From UBA7692 sp964552715 (GTDB lineage: Bacteria > Bacteroidota > Bacteroidia > Chitinophagales > LD1): a stretch of 22,619 nt of DNA. The notes beneath the pieces are model-generated. The model saw nothing but the letters and a program-made list of their open reading frames with translations, was not told the DNA's origin and did no database searches. Below, piece after piece: positions 1 to 7,070 of the stretch. The DNA lies in NCBI GenBank assembly GCA_964552715.1, contig CAZKHZ010000038.1, positions 1-22,619 on the forward strand, in the 5' to 3' direction. A program made the translations under genes and the position numbers. The stretch's first letter is position 1. Every line of letters starts with the position of its first letter.

Positions 1-33
1 CCTTCCTTCTTTTACAGGATTGCAAAGTAATTT

Positions 34-510
34 TCAACCAATCTTTATCAAGGCATCTAGCACTTTTACTACAGCGGGACAAAATTGTGTGTTTAATAAG
101 GTAGTGTTGGTGTAAGCAAAAAAGTCGCCTGAATCTGTGTATGGATACTTTCGGCAATCGCCAGGACGGGCTTCGTAAATGGCGCATTTATTATCGCGCT
201 CTAAAAAAGGACAAGGGCTGTTTTTAACTACATAATCACCGTCTTCATCTAAACGAAGATATGTTTCAATCATTGCAGATTCTTTCATGCCTATAAACTT
301 TGCAATGCGTGAAATATCTGGCGTTTTAAAGCGTGGTGAAATATTGGTGCAGCAACCTGCACAGTTAAGGCAATCAATTTCTTGAAATACTTTGTCGTGC
401 AATTCGGGTAGTTGTTTTTCTATACCTCTTTGCCGCGAAGCGCGCTTGAGATATTGTGCATACTGCTTTTTGTTTTCCCTTCCTTTTTTTAGGATATTGT
501 CGTATTGCAT
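34..510 (-). CDS. YkgJ/UPF0153-family cysteine-cluster protein (putative metal or Fe-S binding)
   Basis: Encodes 158 residues. The visible signature is a CxxCxxCC cluster (C47, C50, C53, C54), followed by C100, C109, C119 within RPGDCRKYP, and C144. This Cys spacing and the RPxxCRxYP segment are the hallmark of the YkgJ/UPF0153 family, a putative zinc- or iron-chelating domain whose biochemical role is not established. No signal peptide or membrane segment is visible, so it is probably cytoplasmic. The N-terminal 40 residues are Lys/Arg/Gln-rich. The ATG at 510 is the natural start: a TAnnTTTG promoter box ends only 4 nt upstream. It is divergent from the Omp28-like lipoprotein gene at 588, with about 77 bp between the two starts. 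Family assignment is confident; function is open. Confidence 0.88.
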   Translation of the reverse strand: MQYDNILKKGRENKKQYAQYLKRASRQRGIEKQLPELHDKVFQEIDCLNCAGCCTNISPRFKTPDISRIAKFIGMKESAMIETYLRLDEDGDYVVKNSPCPFLERDNKCAIYEARPGDCRKYPYTDSGDFFAYTNTTLLNTQFCPAVVKVLDALIKIG

Positions 511-514
511 GGCG

Positions 515-522
515 CAAAGATA
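515..522 (-). promoter_or_regulatory. Candidate Bacteroidota -7 box (TATCTTTG) for the YkgJ-family gene
   Basis: Read on the minus strand, TATCTTTG matches the TAnnTTTG -7 consensus exactly. Its final G is separated from the ATG by only four bases (CGCC). No good TTTG -33 box lies 19 nt upstream. If used, transcription would begin at or next to the start codon. Confidence 0.45.
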
Positions 523-575
523 GCCATAGCCAATGCAACCTTGCCGACATATTTTATAACCAAGAAATTATTTTC

Positions 576-583
576 CTTCTTTG
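576..583 (+). promoter_or_regulatory. Weak -7-like box (CTTCTTTG) for the Omp28-like gene
   Basis: CTTCTTTG keeps the TTTG half of the TAnnTTTG consensus but not the TA. It also ends exactly four bases before an ATG (588), as do the boxes at 515-522 and 3113-3120. The geometry is the main reason for listing it. Confidence 0.25.
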
Positions 584-587
584 CGAA

Positions 588-1478
588 ATGTTTATTAAGA
601 ATTACGGCATAGTGGTGTATCTTAAACTGTCTGCTACTTTCTTCATTTTTTCTTTTTTTCTTTTTGGTTGTAAAGAAGTTGGACCCAATATTAACCTGAG
701 TAAGGGAAGTAAGGCATTGGCAGATACTACTTACATTGAAAGTCCGGTTCAGGTTGCGGAAATGAAACGAGTGTTGATGGAGGAATTTACTGGCGTGCAA
801 TGTGTAAACTGCCCGGCAGGGCATGTTATTATTGAGACCTTGAAAAACAACTTTGGCGAGCAATTGGTGGCAGTTGGCTATCACACTGATTTTCTTGGAC
901 AGCCTTATGCTTTTAGCACTGAAGATTTTCGAACAACGCAAGCCACAGAAGTGCAGAACTACCTAGTGTTTGATGGGTATAAACCTGCCGCTGCAATTGA
1001 TAGAGTGGCATTTGATGGCAATCAAACTTCGCTGCTGTATCCCCGCAATTCATGGAATAACAGAGTGCAGCAACAACTTACCAAAACTGCCCCGCTAAAT
1101 ATTGAACTTAGCAACACTTATGATGCAGCTACTAAAAAGCTCACCATAGCTGTAGAACTGCACTACACCCAAAATGTTGCGGATGCTCAGAAAATCACCT
1201 TGTTGCTAACGGAAAGTGGTATGCAACAACCACAATTGAATATTGGCAATGTGATAGATACAATTTATACGCACAAAGATGTTGAGCGCGTGTTTTTAAC
1301 CAACGTACTTGGAGATGAACTTAACACCACAACAGAAGCGGGTAGAGTTGTGCGTAGAATTTATGAAACCACATTAGGTGCAAATTGGAAGCCTGAAAAT
1401 ATTCATGCTATTGCATTTGTGCATCTTTTCGGCACGAAAAGGGAAGTGTTGCAAGCAAAAGAAATTGTGATTAAATAG
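588..1478 (+). CDS. Omp28-related outer membrane lipoprotein with thioredoxin-like CxxC
   Basis: Encodes 296 residues from the ATG at 588. The N-terminus has a hydrophobic signal ending in the lipobox LFGC, so C28 would be the lipidated residue. After it comes EEFTGVQCVNCPAGH (C72, C75), the typical Omp28-family core, which resembles the thioredoxin CxxC region, then a beta-rich C-terminal part. The family is common in Bacteroidota and is thought to be surface or outer-membrane exposed; its substrate is unknown, and a redox role for the CVNC pair is inference. An in-frame ATG at 456 would add 44 residues ahead of the signal peptide and overlap the divergent gene, so I rejected it. The stop overlaps the convergent XRE gene by 8 bp. 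Confidence 0.85.
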   Translation: MFIKNYGIVVYLKLSATFFIFSFFLFGCKEVGPNINLSKGSKALADTTYIESPVQVAEMKRVLMEEFTGVQCVNCPAGHVIIETLKNNFGEQLVAVGYHTDFLGQPYAFSTEDFRTTQATEVQNYLVFDGYKPAAAIDRVAFDGNQTSLLYPRNSWNNRVQQQLTKTAPLNIELSNTYDAATKKLTIAVELHYTQNVADAQKITLLLTESGMQQPQLNIGNVIDTIYTHKDVERVFLTNVLGDELNTTTEAGRVVRRIYETTLGANWKPENIHAIAFVHLFGTKREVLQAKEIVIK

Positions 1479-2979
1479 AAGCAGCATTGGCTTTTACAAA
1501 GCCATCGAAAGCTTCTTCAGCAATTCGTTGTTCATCTAGCTTTTTAATACTTTCTGAAACTTCTAGAGGAACATCTTTAAGAATGGATGCATTGATGGTT
1601 AATGAAGTGTCGGCAAGGAAATTTATTTTTTTGCGCACTGTATCGGTTAATTGAAAACCAATAGTTACACTGCTGCTATTGTTATTTAACTCAGGCATTG
1701 GACGTAGAACGGAAACAACAAAGTATTCATGTCCTTCGGGATGCTTTGCAATACAGGCAAAAACTTTAGTGTATTGCGACTGCCCTTGATTTTGTTCCTT
1801 TAAATATTCTACGATTGTTTTGGTTACCCAACGTTGAAAATGTTGCTCGTGTTGACGTGCTTCAAAGTTTTCTTTTTGCCTGCTGATGTGCAATTCCTTT
1901 GAAATTTCTTTTAGGTGTTTTTCGGGAGTTTTGCTGCTATATCTAATAAAAAACAACTCATTAAATCCAAAGAACTTTGGCAACAAATTGCTCATACGTT
2001 GAAACAACATTTCGGGCGAAGCCTGATACTTATCTAATAGTTTAGTGATGAAAGAAGCATCCCAAATTACATTGGCAAAAAGCTCTTCGAGGTCGCGCAA
2101 AAATAGGTTCTTGTTGATGTGCAAGCATTGGGCAAAGTAGGATGCCTTAGAGTTGTTTAATACATGATCAAAACTTTCAACTTTTAACCATGAAGTGGTA
2201 AGCGGTCGCTTATCCATTTTCAAGTAACTGAAACCTAATTCTCGCCCAAAAAGAAATGTCTTTTGCTGGTCGGTAAGTTTGGAATTATAAAGCAAATGCG
2301 CAGCCTTGGCATCTTCTTTCGAGTTTTGCTTTTGCTCTTTGATAAATACGCTTCTCAACCTTTGTAAAGGAGGATAGTCTGCAAAATCTGTAGATGAAAT
2401 TTTATAGCCGAATTTTTGTTGCAGTAACTGCACATACATGGTGGTAGAAACTGGTGGAGCGCATTCAAAACCGGTATCGCTTCGGAATTTTTCGGTAGCG
2501 ATTTCAATATCTTCAAAGTAATTATCGTTCAGCTCTTGAAACGAGCGCAATGCAGCAAAATAAAAATGCTCTTGCTTTAGATTGTAATTGCGAGCAATTT
2601 CATAAAGTGTATTTACCAAAGCTGCAACTTTTAAAGGCGCATTGGCAATGATTCCGGTAAGCAAATTTTTATCTAAGCCGAAAGTTTCAAAGGGCAATTC
2701 ATTTAAAATATCGAGGTTCAGAATTTTCCCAACAGGCGAAAGTGTTTTACCTAATTTGAGCGAAACTAATTGGTCGTAGGGAACATCAAGCGCCTTTGAT
2801 AACTCAGTAATTTTTTCGGTTTTGGGATATTTCTTTCCTTTTTCAATTTCGTTTAAGTAAGAAACTGAAACACCGCTACGCTCGCTCAATTCCTGAAGTG
2901 AATAGCCTCGCGAATTGCGCAACTCTTTTACCTTTAAACCGAAAATGAAATTGATATTTTCTTTTGTGGTGTTTTCCAT
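1471..2979 (-). CDS. XRE-family regulator with degenerate ImmA/IrrE-like domain (RamB/ScfR type)
   Basis: Encodes 502 residues. Residues 11-70 form a Cro/C1-type helix-turn-helix, including LQELSERSGVSVSYLNEIEKG. The long remainder fits the large XRE regulators that carry a central ImmA/IrrE-like domain and a C-terminal ScfR/RamB-type region, many of which control short-chain fatty acid or central carbon genes. At residues 240-252 the segment KTFLFGRELGFSY sits where the HExxH zinc-protease motif of IrrE domains would be, but it reads RELGF, with both His missing. It is therefore expected to sense or bind rather than cleave. It is divergent from the mntA/hepT/decarboxylase operon, with 145 bp between starts, and could autoregulate or act on that promoter. 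The regulator assignment is solid; the ligand and regulon are unknown. Confidence 0.85.
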   Translation of the reverse strand: MENTTKENINFIFGLKVKELRNSRGYSLQELSERSGVSVSYLNEIEKGKKYPKTEKITELSKALDVPYDQLVSLKLGKTLSPVGKILNLDILNELPFETFGLDKNLLTGIIANAPLKVAALVNTLYEIARNYNLKQEHFYFAALRSFQELNDNYFEDIEIATEKFRSDTGFECAPPVSTTMYVQLLQQKFGYKISSTDFADYPPLQRLRSVFIKEQKQNSKEDAKAAHLLYNSKLTDQQKTFLFGRELGFSYLKMDKRPLTTSWLKVESFDHVLNNSKASYFAQCLHINKNLFLRDLEELFANVIWDASFITKLLDKYQASPEMLFQRMSNLLPKFFGFNELFFIRYSSKTPEKHLKEISKELHISRQKENFEARQHEQHFQRWVTKTIVEYLKEQNQGQSQYTKVFACIAKHPEGHEYFVVSVLRPMPELNNNSSSVTIGFQLTDTVRKKINFLADTSLTINASILKDVPLEVSESIKKLDEQRIAEEAFDGFVKANAASI

Positions 2980-3020
2980 AAAGCATTGTTGTGTGAAGTC
3001 GGAGTGTTTTTAGGGGAGCG

Positions 3021-3028
3021 CAAATAAA
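3021..3028 (-). promoter_or_regulatory. Possible -7 box for the XRE regulator gene
   Basis: Minus-strand TTTATTTG is one mismatch from TAnnTTTG and lies about 41 bp upstream of the ATG at 2979. No matching TTTG -33 box is seen at the usual spacing. The direct repeat at 3037-3066 falls where its -33 region would be. Confidence 0.25.
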
Positions 3029-3036
3029 GCGAAAAT

Positions 3037-3066
3037 CTTTCAATGGCGAATTTCCGCACTTTCAAT
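3037..3066. repeat. Direct repeat CTTTCAAT x2, 22-bp period, in the XRE/mntA intergenic region
   Basis: The 8-mer CTTTCAAT occurs at 3037-3044 and 3059-3066. The 22-bp repeat distance is about two helical turns, putting both copies on one face of DNA. It lies between the divergent XRE and mntA starts, where an operator would be expected. Chance occurrence in AT-rich DNA is possible. Confidence 0.4.
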
Positions 3067-3112
3067 ATTTCTATCAATTCAAAAAATAAATAGCAGAATT
3101 TTGTAGGATACA

Positions 3113-3120
3113 TACCTTTG
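3113..3120 (+). promoter_or_regulatory. -7 box (TACCTTTG) of the mntA-hepT-decarboxylase operon
   Basis: TACCTTTG fits TAnnTTTG exactly and ends four bases before the mntA ATG. The same octamer precedes rnpB, where the RNA appears to begin about 3 nt after the box. By that ruler the mntA transcript would start at or within about two bases of the ATG. No clear -33 TTTG is present at 19-nt spacing. Confidence 0.5.
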
Positions 3121-3124
3121 CAAA

Positions 3125-3424
3125 ATGTTTCTGAATGACAATCAACTTAATTTGTTGAAAAGTATTTTTAGTGAGTATCCTGTAATCAAGGCTTATGTAT
3201 TTGGCTCTTTTGCCCGAGGGGATGCGAATGAGTCTTCAGATGTAGATTTATTGATAGACTTAGATTATGTGAATCTACATTCGGGTATGGAATTTGTCAG
3301 TTTAAAATTTGACATCGAAGAGAGACTTGGCAGAAATGTGGATTTGCTTACAACAAAGAGTGTTTCAAAGTATATCGAATCGTTTGTTAATGCTGATAAG
3401 AAGTTGATTTATGAACGACACTGA
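3125..3424 (+). CDS. mntA: MntA-type minimal nucleotidyltransferase (antitoxin)
   Basis: Encodes 99 residues. It carries the nucleotidyltransferase signature GSx10DxD: G27-S28, then D39-V40-D41 within GSFARGDANESSDVDL, with a third candidate acidic residue at D73. It overlaps the HEPN-domain hepT gene by 14 bp, the standard order for this pair. In the characterised Shewanella system MntA neutralises HepT by adding AMP units to a Tyr in the toxin's RX4HXY motif, and that Tyr is present in the partner here. The length is typical for a minimal NTase. All catalytic residues look intact, so the antitoxin should be active. It is transcribed away from the XRE regulator and is first in a three-gene operon. 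Confidence 0.85.
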   Translation: MFLNDNQLNLLKSIFSEYPVIKAYVFGSFARGDANESSDVDLLIDLDYVNLHSGMEFVSLKFDIEERLGRNVDLLTTKSVSKYIESFVNADKKLIYERH

Positions 3425-3761
3425 ACATAATTTTATTAGGCTGCAACATATTTATGACAGCATAGAGGAAATAGAAAGTTTTAAAGTTTTGGATGAAAAT
3501 GATTTGGCATCCGATTCAATGAAAAGATGGGCAACTATAAAGTTAATTGAAGTGATTGGTGAAGCAGTGAACCATTTGCCAGATGATGTTAAACACTTAA
3601 AGCCTGAAATAGAATGGAAGAAAATAGTGGGGTTAAGACACATTTTGGTGCATGAATATTGGGGAGTAGATAATGCGATTCTTATGAAAATTATTCAGAA
3701 TGATATTCCAAATTTAAAGAATAGCATTCTTCAGCTAAAAGATAAATTAAGAAATAAATGA
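3411..3761 (+). CDS. hepT: HepT-like HEPN ribonuclease toxin (DUF86)
   Basis: Encodes 116 residues, all-alpha in appearance. The HEPN catalytic motif RX4HXY is intact as R76-HILV-H81-E-Y83, and ends in the Tyr that MntA-family enzymes modify with AMP. Characterised HepT toxins act as RNases, including trimming of tRNA 3' ends; the target here is unknown. The start overlaps the end of mntA by 14 bp, and the last base pairs overlap the next gene in an ATGA. Toxin and antitoxin both seem complete, so this reads as a functional module rather than a relic. There is no sign of a mobile element beside it. Confidence 0.87.
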   Translation: MNDTEHNFIRLQHIYDSIEEIESFKVLDENDLASDSMKRWATIKLIEVIGEAVNHLPDDVKHLKPEIEWKKIVGLRHILVHEYWGVDNAILMKIIQNDIPNLKNSILQLKDKLRNK

Positions 3762-5152
3762 ACAGAAATCCTCGCTATCGCGAACTTATAGAGCAGACAT
3801 TTGATTTTCCGCAACGCGAATTTGAAATTAAAGATGCTTCACTCAACTTCAATAATTTGCCATTAACGGAAATTATTGAAAAATATGGCTCACCGCTGCG
3901 CATTACGTATTTGCCGAAAATCGGGCAACAAATTCAAAAGGCGCGCAGGTTGTTTCATGCTTCTATTGCTAACAACGATTACAAAGGCAATTACACTTAT
4001 TGTTATTGCACAAAGAGCAATCACTTCTCTTTTATTATTGAAGAGGCTTTAAAAAGCAATGTTCAATTAGAAACTTCAAGTGCATTTGATTTTGAAATTA
4101 TCCGCAAGCTGGAAGCCAAGCAAAAGCTGACAAAAGACATTACCATTGTTTGCAATGGTTTTAAGACACAGCGTTACATAGATTACATCACCAATTTTAT
4201 TAAAGCTGGTTACAACAATGTGATTCCAGTGATTGATAATATGGATGAGTTGGATAAGTATGAAAAGCTTGATGAGCCAATGAATATTGGCATTCGCATT
4301 GCAGCCGAGGAAGAACCTAAATATGAGTTTTATACTTCTCGTTTGGGCATTGGCTACAAAGACATTATCCCTTTTTTCAAGGAGAAAATTCAGCATAATC
4401 CTCGCTTTAAATTGAAGATGTTACACTTCTTTATTGATACAGGTATTAAGGATGTGAATTACTATTGGACAGAGTTTCACAAAAGCTTGAAGGTGTATTG
4501 CGAATTGAAGAAGATGTATCCAGAACTCACGTCTCTTAATTTGGGTGGAGGAATGCCCATAAAACAATCTCTGGCATTTGATTTTGATTACGAATACATG
4601 ATCAACGAAATTGTGTCGCAGATAAAATCTGTTTGCTCACAAGAAGGCGTAGATGAGCCGGATATTTTTACCGAATTCGGAAGTTACACAGTTGGTGAAA
4701 GTGGCTGTGTGATATTTGGTGTATTGGCTCAAAAGCAACAGAACGATCGCGAAACATGGTATATGTTGGATGGGTCGCTGATGAATAACCTGCCGGATAT
4801 TTGGGGCTTGTCGCAGCGGTTTATCATGTTGCCTGTAAACCTTTGGGAGAATGAATACAAGCAAGTAAATTTAGGCGGTATCACTTGTGATGTAGGCGAT
4901 TATTACAATAGCGATGCGCACATCAACCAAGTGTATTTGCCAACAATAAAGCAGGGCGAAAAACTATATATCGGCTTTTTCAATACCGGTGCTTACCAAG
5001 ATACTTTAAGTGGGTATGGTGGTATCAAACATTGTCTCTTGCCTTCGCCACCACACATTCTAGTGGATGAAAAGAAGAAAGGCAAATTGGAGTACACTGT
5101 TTTTGCTGAAGAACAAACTGCAGAAAGTATGTTGAATATTTTGGGGTATTAA
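3758..5152 (+). CDS. PLP-dependent arginine decarboxylase-like enzyme (alanine-racemase fold)
   Basis: Encodes 464 residues. It is a fold-type III PLP enzyme: YCYCTKSNHF places the probable PLP Schiff-base Lys at K86, the GGG loop is at 263-265, EFGS (306-309) stands where related decarboxylases have EPGR, and C377-D378 in GITCDVGDYY matches the conserved Cys-Asp of ornithine/arginine/diaminopimelate decarboxylases. From memory it resembles the ~460-residue Bacteroidota proteins annotated as arginine decarboxylase, which would make agmatine for polyamine synthesis. Carboxynorspermidine or another basic amino-acid substrate cannot be excluded from sequence alone. Its ATG overlaps the hepT stop (ATGA), suggesting translational coupling. 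Convergent with the next gene, with 4 bp between stops and no visible terminator. Confidence 0.8.
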   Translation: MNRNPRYRELIEQTFDFPQREFEIKDASLNFNNLPLTEIIEKYGSPLRITYLPKIGQQIQKARRLFHASIANNDYKGNYTYCYCTKSNHFSFIIEEALKSNVQLETSSAFDFEIIRKLEAKQKLTKDITIVCNGFKTQRYIDYITNFIKAGYNNVIPVIDNMDELDKYEKLDEPMNIGIRIAAEEEPKYEFYTSRLGIGYKDIIPFFKEKIQHNPRFKLKMLHFFIDTGIKDVNYYWTEFHKSLKVYCELKKMYPELTSLNLGGGMPIKQSLAFDFDYEYMINEIVSQIKSVCSQEGVDEPDIFTEFGSYTVGESGCVIFGVLAQKQQNDRETWYMLDGSLMNNLPDIWGLSQRFIMLPVNLWENEYKQVNLGGITCDVGDYYNSDAHINQVYLPTIKQGEKLYIGFFNTGAYQDTLSGYGGIKHCLLPSPPHILVDEKKKGKLEYTVFAEEQTAESMLNILGY

Positions 5153-5156
5153 TTTT

Positions 5157-6002
5157 CTAAACAAGTGGGCAAAGCCTTTCGCTTACTTCCCAAAGTTGTT
5201 TTTGCAGCGACTCATCTAATGCAAGTGGTTGAGGCTTCTTCTCTTTGCTTTCGCTGAAGTATTTTCCGCTTACTCCTTTCACTTCATCTGATGTGGCAAG
5301 ATAGATTGATGTTGCGGCACCTTCATCGGTGCTCACAGCTCGCAGTTTAGTCATCAATGTCCACACTAATTTTGCATACCACTGCGTTCCTTTATTACCT
5401 ATATCTGTTTGCACAAAACCTGGATGCAGAGAGTTTACTGTAACGTTAGTGTCTTTAAGTCTTCTTGCCAATTCATTACTAAAAAGAACATTGGCGAGTT
5501 TGCTTTGTCCGTAAGCGCGGAAAATGAAATAGTTTTTATTCTGTGTAAATGAATCAAAGTTAATTTTAGCATCTTCATGTGCTCGCGAAGCCACATTTAC
5601 GATGCGTGCAAAATCTGATTTTTTGATGTTATTGAGAAGCAAATTTGTGAGCAAAAAGTATGCAAAATGATTGGTGGCAATAGTCCTTTCTAAGCCATCC
5701 TCGGTGAGTTTGAATTCAGGAAATACACCACCAGCATTATTTATCAAAACATCAATTACATCTACTTCGTGTTTGATTTCTGCCGCTACTTTTCTGACTG
5801 ATTTTTGGGAGCTTAAATCTGTAATAAAATATTTTACATTTTTGTTGCCGCTTGCGGCTTTTATCTGCTCTACTGCTGCTACTGCTTTCTCTTTATTTCT
5901 GGTAACAATGGAAATATTAGCTCCGCGTTTTGCTAAATGTATAGAAGTAGCTAAGCCTATACCAGCGTTGCCACCTGTAATAATTACATTCTTGTTTGTC
6001 AT
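5157..6002 (-). CDS. Short-chain dehydrogenase/reductase (retinol dehydrogenase-like SDR)
   Basis: Encodes 281 residues with a Rossmann fold. The cofactor motif TGGNAGIG is at 9-16, NNAGG at 88-92, and the catalytic set is S139 (NVAS), Y164 and K168 (YGQSK). This is a classical SDR, NAD(P)H dependent; R35 just after the second beta strand hints at NADP(H). The overall pattern, including LHPGFVQTDIG, is like the retinol dehydrogenase/WW-oxidoreductase branch, a group with very broad substrates, so none is assigned. It follows the secreted beta-rich protein gene on the same strand after a 92-bp gap. Confidence 0.88.
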   Translation of the reverse strand: MTNKNVIITGGNAGIGLATSIHLAKRGANISIVTRNKEKAVAAVEQIKAASGNKNVKYFITDLSSQKSVRKVAAEIKHEVDVIDVLINNAGGVFPEFKLTEDGLERTIATNHFAYFLLTNLLLNNIKKSDFARIVNVASRAHEDAKINFDSFTQNKNYFIFRAYGQSKLANVLFSNELARRLKDTNVTVNSLHPGFVQTDIGNKGTQWYAKLVWTLMTKLRAVSTDEGAATSIYLATSDEVKGVSGKYFSESKEKKPQPLALDESLQKQLWEVSERLCPLV

Positions 6003-6094
6003 TGTTGCAGTATTTGTTTGTAGTTAAGTAAAAACCAAAAGAATTGTAACAGTTTATTTGCTACTCTTTAGCAGAATTTGACAACACAAAATAA

Positions 6095-6856
6095 TTAAAA
6101 CAGATTAATAAATCCAAGTTGTACAACAACACCGCGAGGATAAAGCGAGTAATTTTTATCAACTACAGAATGTAACACGTTGTAAGAAATCATTATTGGC
6201 ATAAAGAAATTTCTGCTTTGCAAAAGATTGTAGCCTACACCAACTAAAAGTGCAGGAACTGTTTTCTCAATTTTAGGGTAGCGAACTCCAATAATTGAAT
6301 TGTTATTTGGTGGAGTGCCATAAACCGGTTGATAGCCTTCAATATCATCCATCACCCTGTGTAACACCTCTAATTTTGTTCTGGCAAAAAAACCTTTCCA
6401 AATATTGTATTGCAGAAAAACACCGCCTCCATAAGTATGATAATTTGCATTTCCGAAAACACTAGCCCCTGTAGAAACTAAATATTCAATGTTGCTAAAA
6501 CGAGTGTAAAAATAGGTAATTCCACCACCTGCATAAAGACCTTGCATACTTCCTGCCTTCGTATTTTTAGGCTCCCAAATACGATAACCAACGTATGGAG
6601 ATAGTCCAAGATTAATTACATTATTGCCAATAGAAAAATTGAAATTAGGTTCAATAATAAACTTACTTAGGTCTAATTTTTTCTTCTTGCTGAAAGGTTT
6701 GAAATCTTCTTTTTTTTCAGTCTTATCAGGTGTATCTGCAGGCTTCCATTCGCCCTCAGTCTTTTTTATTTTTGGGGATGGTGGTGGCACATCATCTTCT
6801 TGTGCAATAGCACCTGCGCTAAAAGCTAACAGTAAAAGCCAAAAAAAGTATTTCAT
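6095..6856 (-). CDS. Secreted beta-rich outer membrane protein of unknown function
   Basis: Encodes 253 residues. An N-terminal signal peptide (MKYFFWLLLLAFSAGAIAQ) is followed by a Pro/Lys/Glu-rich, probably disordered linker at about 20-62. From about 65 onward alternating hydrophobic and aromatic strands (NFNFSIGNNVINLGLSPYVG, GLYAGGGITYFYTRF and others) run to the end, which closes in an aromatic-terminal strand, GFINLF. This pattern fits a small outer-membrane beta-barrel of about 8 strands. I do not recognise a specific family. It lies upstream of the SDR on the same strand; 214 bp separate it from the M23 gene, and it probably has its own promoter. Confidence 0.65.
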   Translation of the reverse strand: MKYFFWLLLLAFSAGAIAQEDDVPPPSPKIKKTEGEWKPADTPDKTEKKEDFKPFSKKKKLDLSKFIIEPNFNFSIGNNVINLGLSPYVGYRIWEPKNTKAGSMQGLYAGGGITYFYTRFSNIEYLVSTGASVFGNANYHTYGGGVFLQYNIWKGFFARTKLEVLHRVMDDIEGYQPVYGTPPNNNSIIGVRYPKIEKTVPALLVGVGYNLLQSRNFFMPIMISYNVLHSVVDKNYSLYPRGVVVQLGFINLF

Positions 6857-7070
6857 CTGTTTATAATTTATTTTTTAAAACTCGAATGGAATATCCATCT
6901 TAAATTCATTTCTAGGTAATTTTGAATAGTGTGCATTTCATAAAATTAATATTCAAAGTAATAACGATTTAAAACATGAATTAGTTGTATGAACGATAAA
7001 TTTATCTGGGATTTTATCAAAAAATTGTGATTAAACATTTGTTGGCAAATTCCATTAGATACGTAAAAAT

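Noticed and set aside
456..587. An in-frame ATG at 456 would lengthen the Omp28-like protein by 44 residues.
   Set aside because: The extension precedes an obvious lipoprotein signal peptide and overlaps the divergent gene start at 510. The ATG at 588 gives a normal lipobox distance.
489..941. A 150-residue minus-strand reading frame opposite the Omp28-like gene.
   Set aside because: It overlaps both the YkgJ gene end and the Omp28-like gene, has no recognisable domain, and its codon content is the complement of the lipoprotein gene.
3125..3761. The MntA/HepT pair as part of a larger defence island.
   Set aside because: No restriction, CRISPR, abortive-infection, integrase or transposase gene is seen on either side.
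5671..6027. A 118-residue plus-strand reading frame opposite the SDR gene.
   Set aside because: It lies inside a well-supported SDR with all catalytic motifs, and shows no domain or plausible start context.
6995..7006. A perfect 12-bp palindrome, GATAAATTTATC, between the beta-rich protein and M23 genes.
   Set aside because: Short and purely AT-type in a very AT-rich gap, so easily by chance; no second feature marks it as a site.
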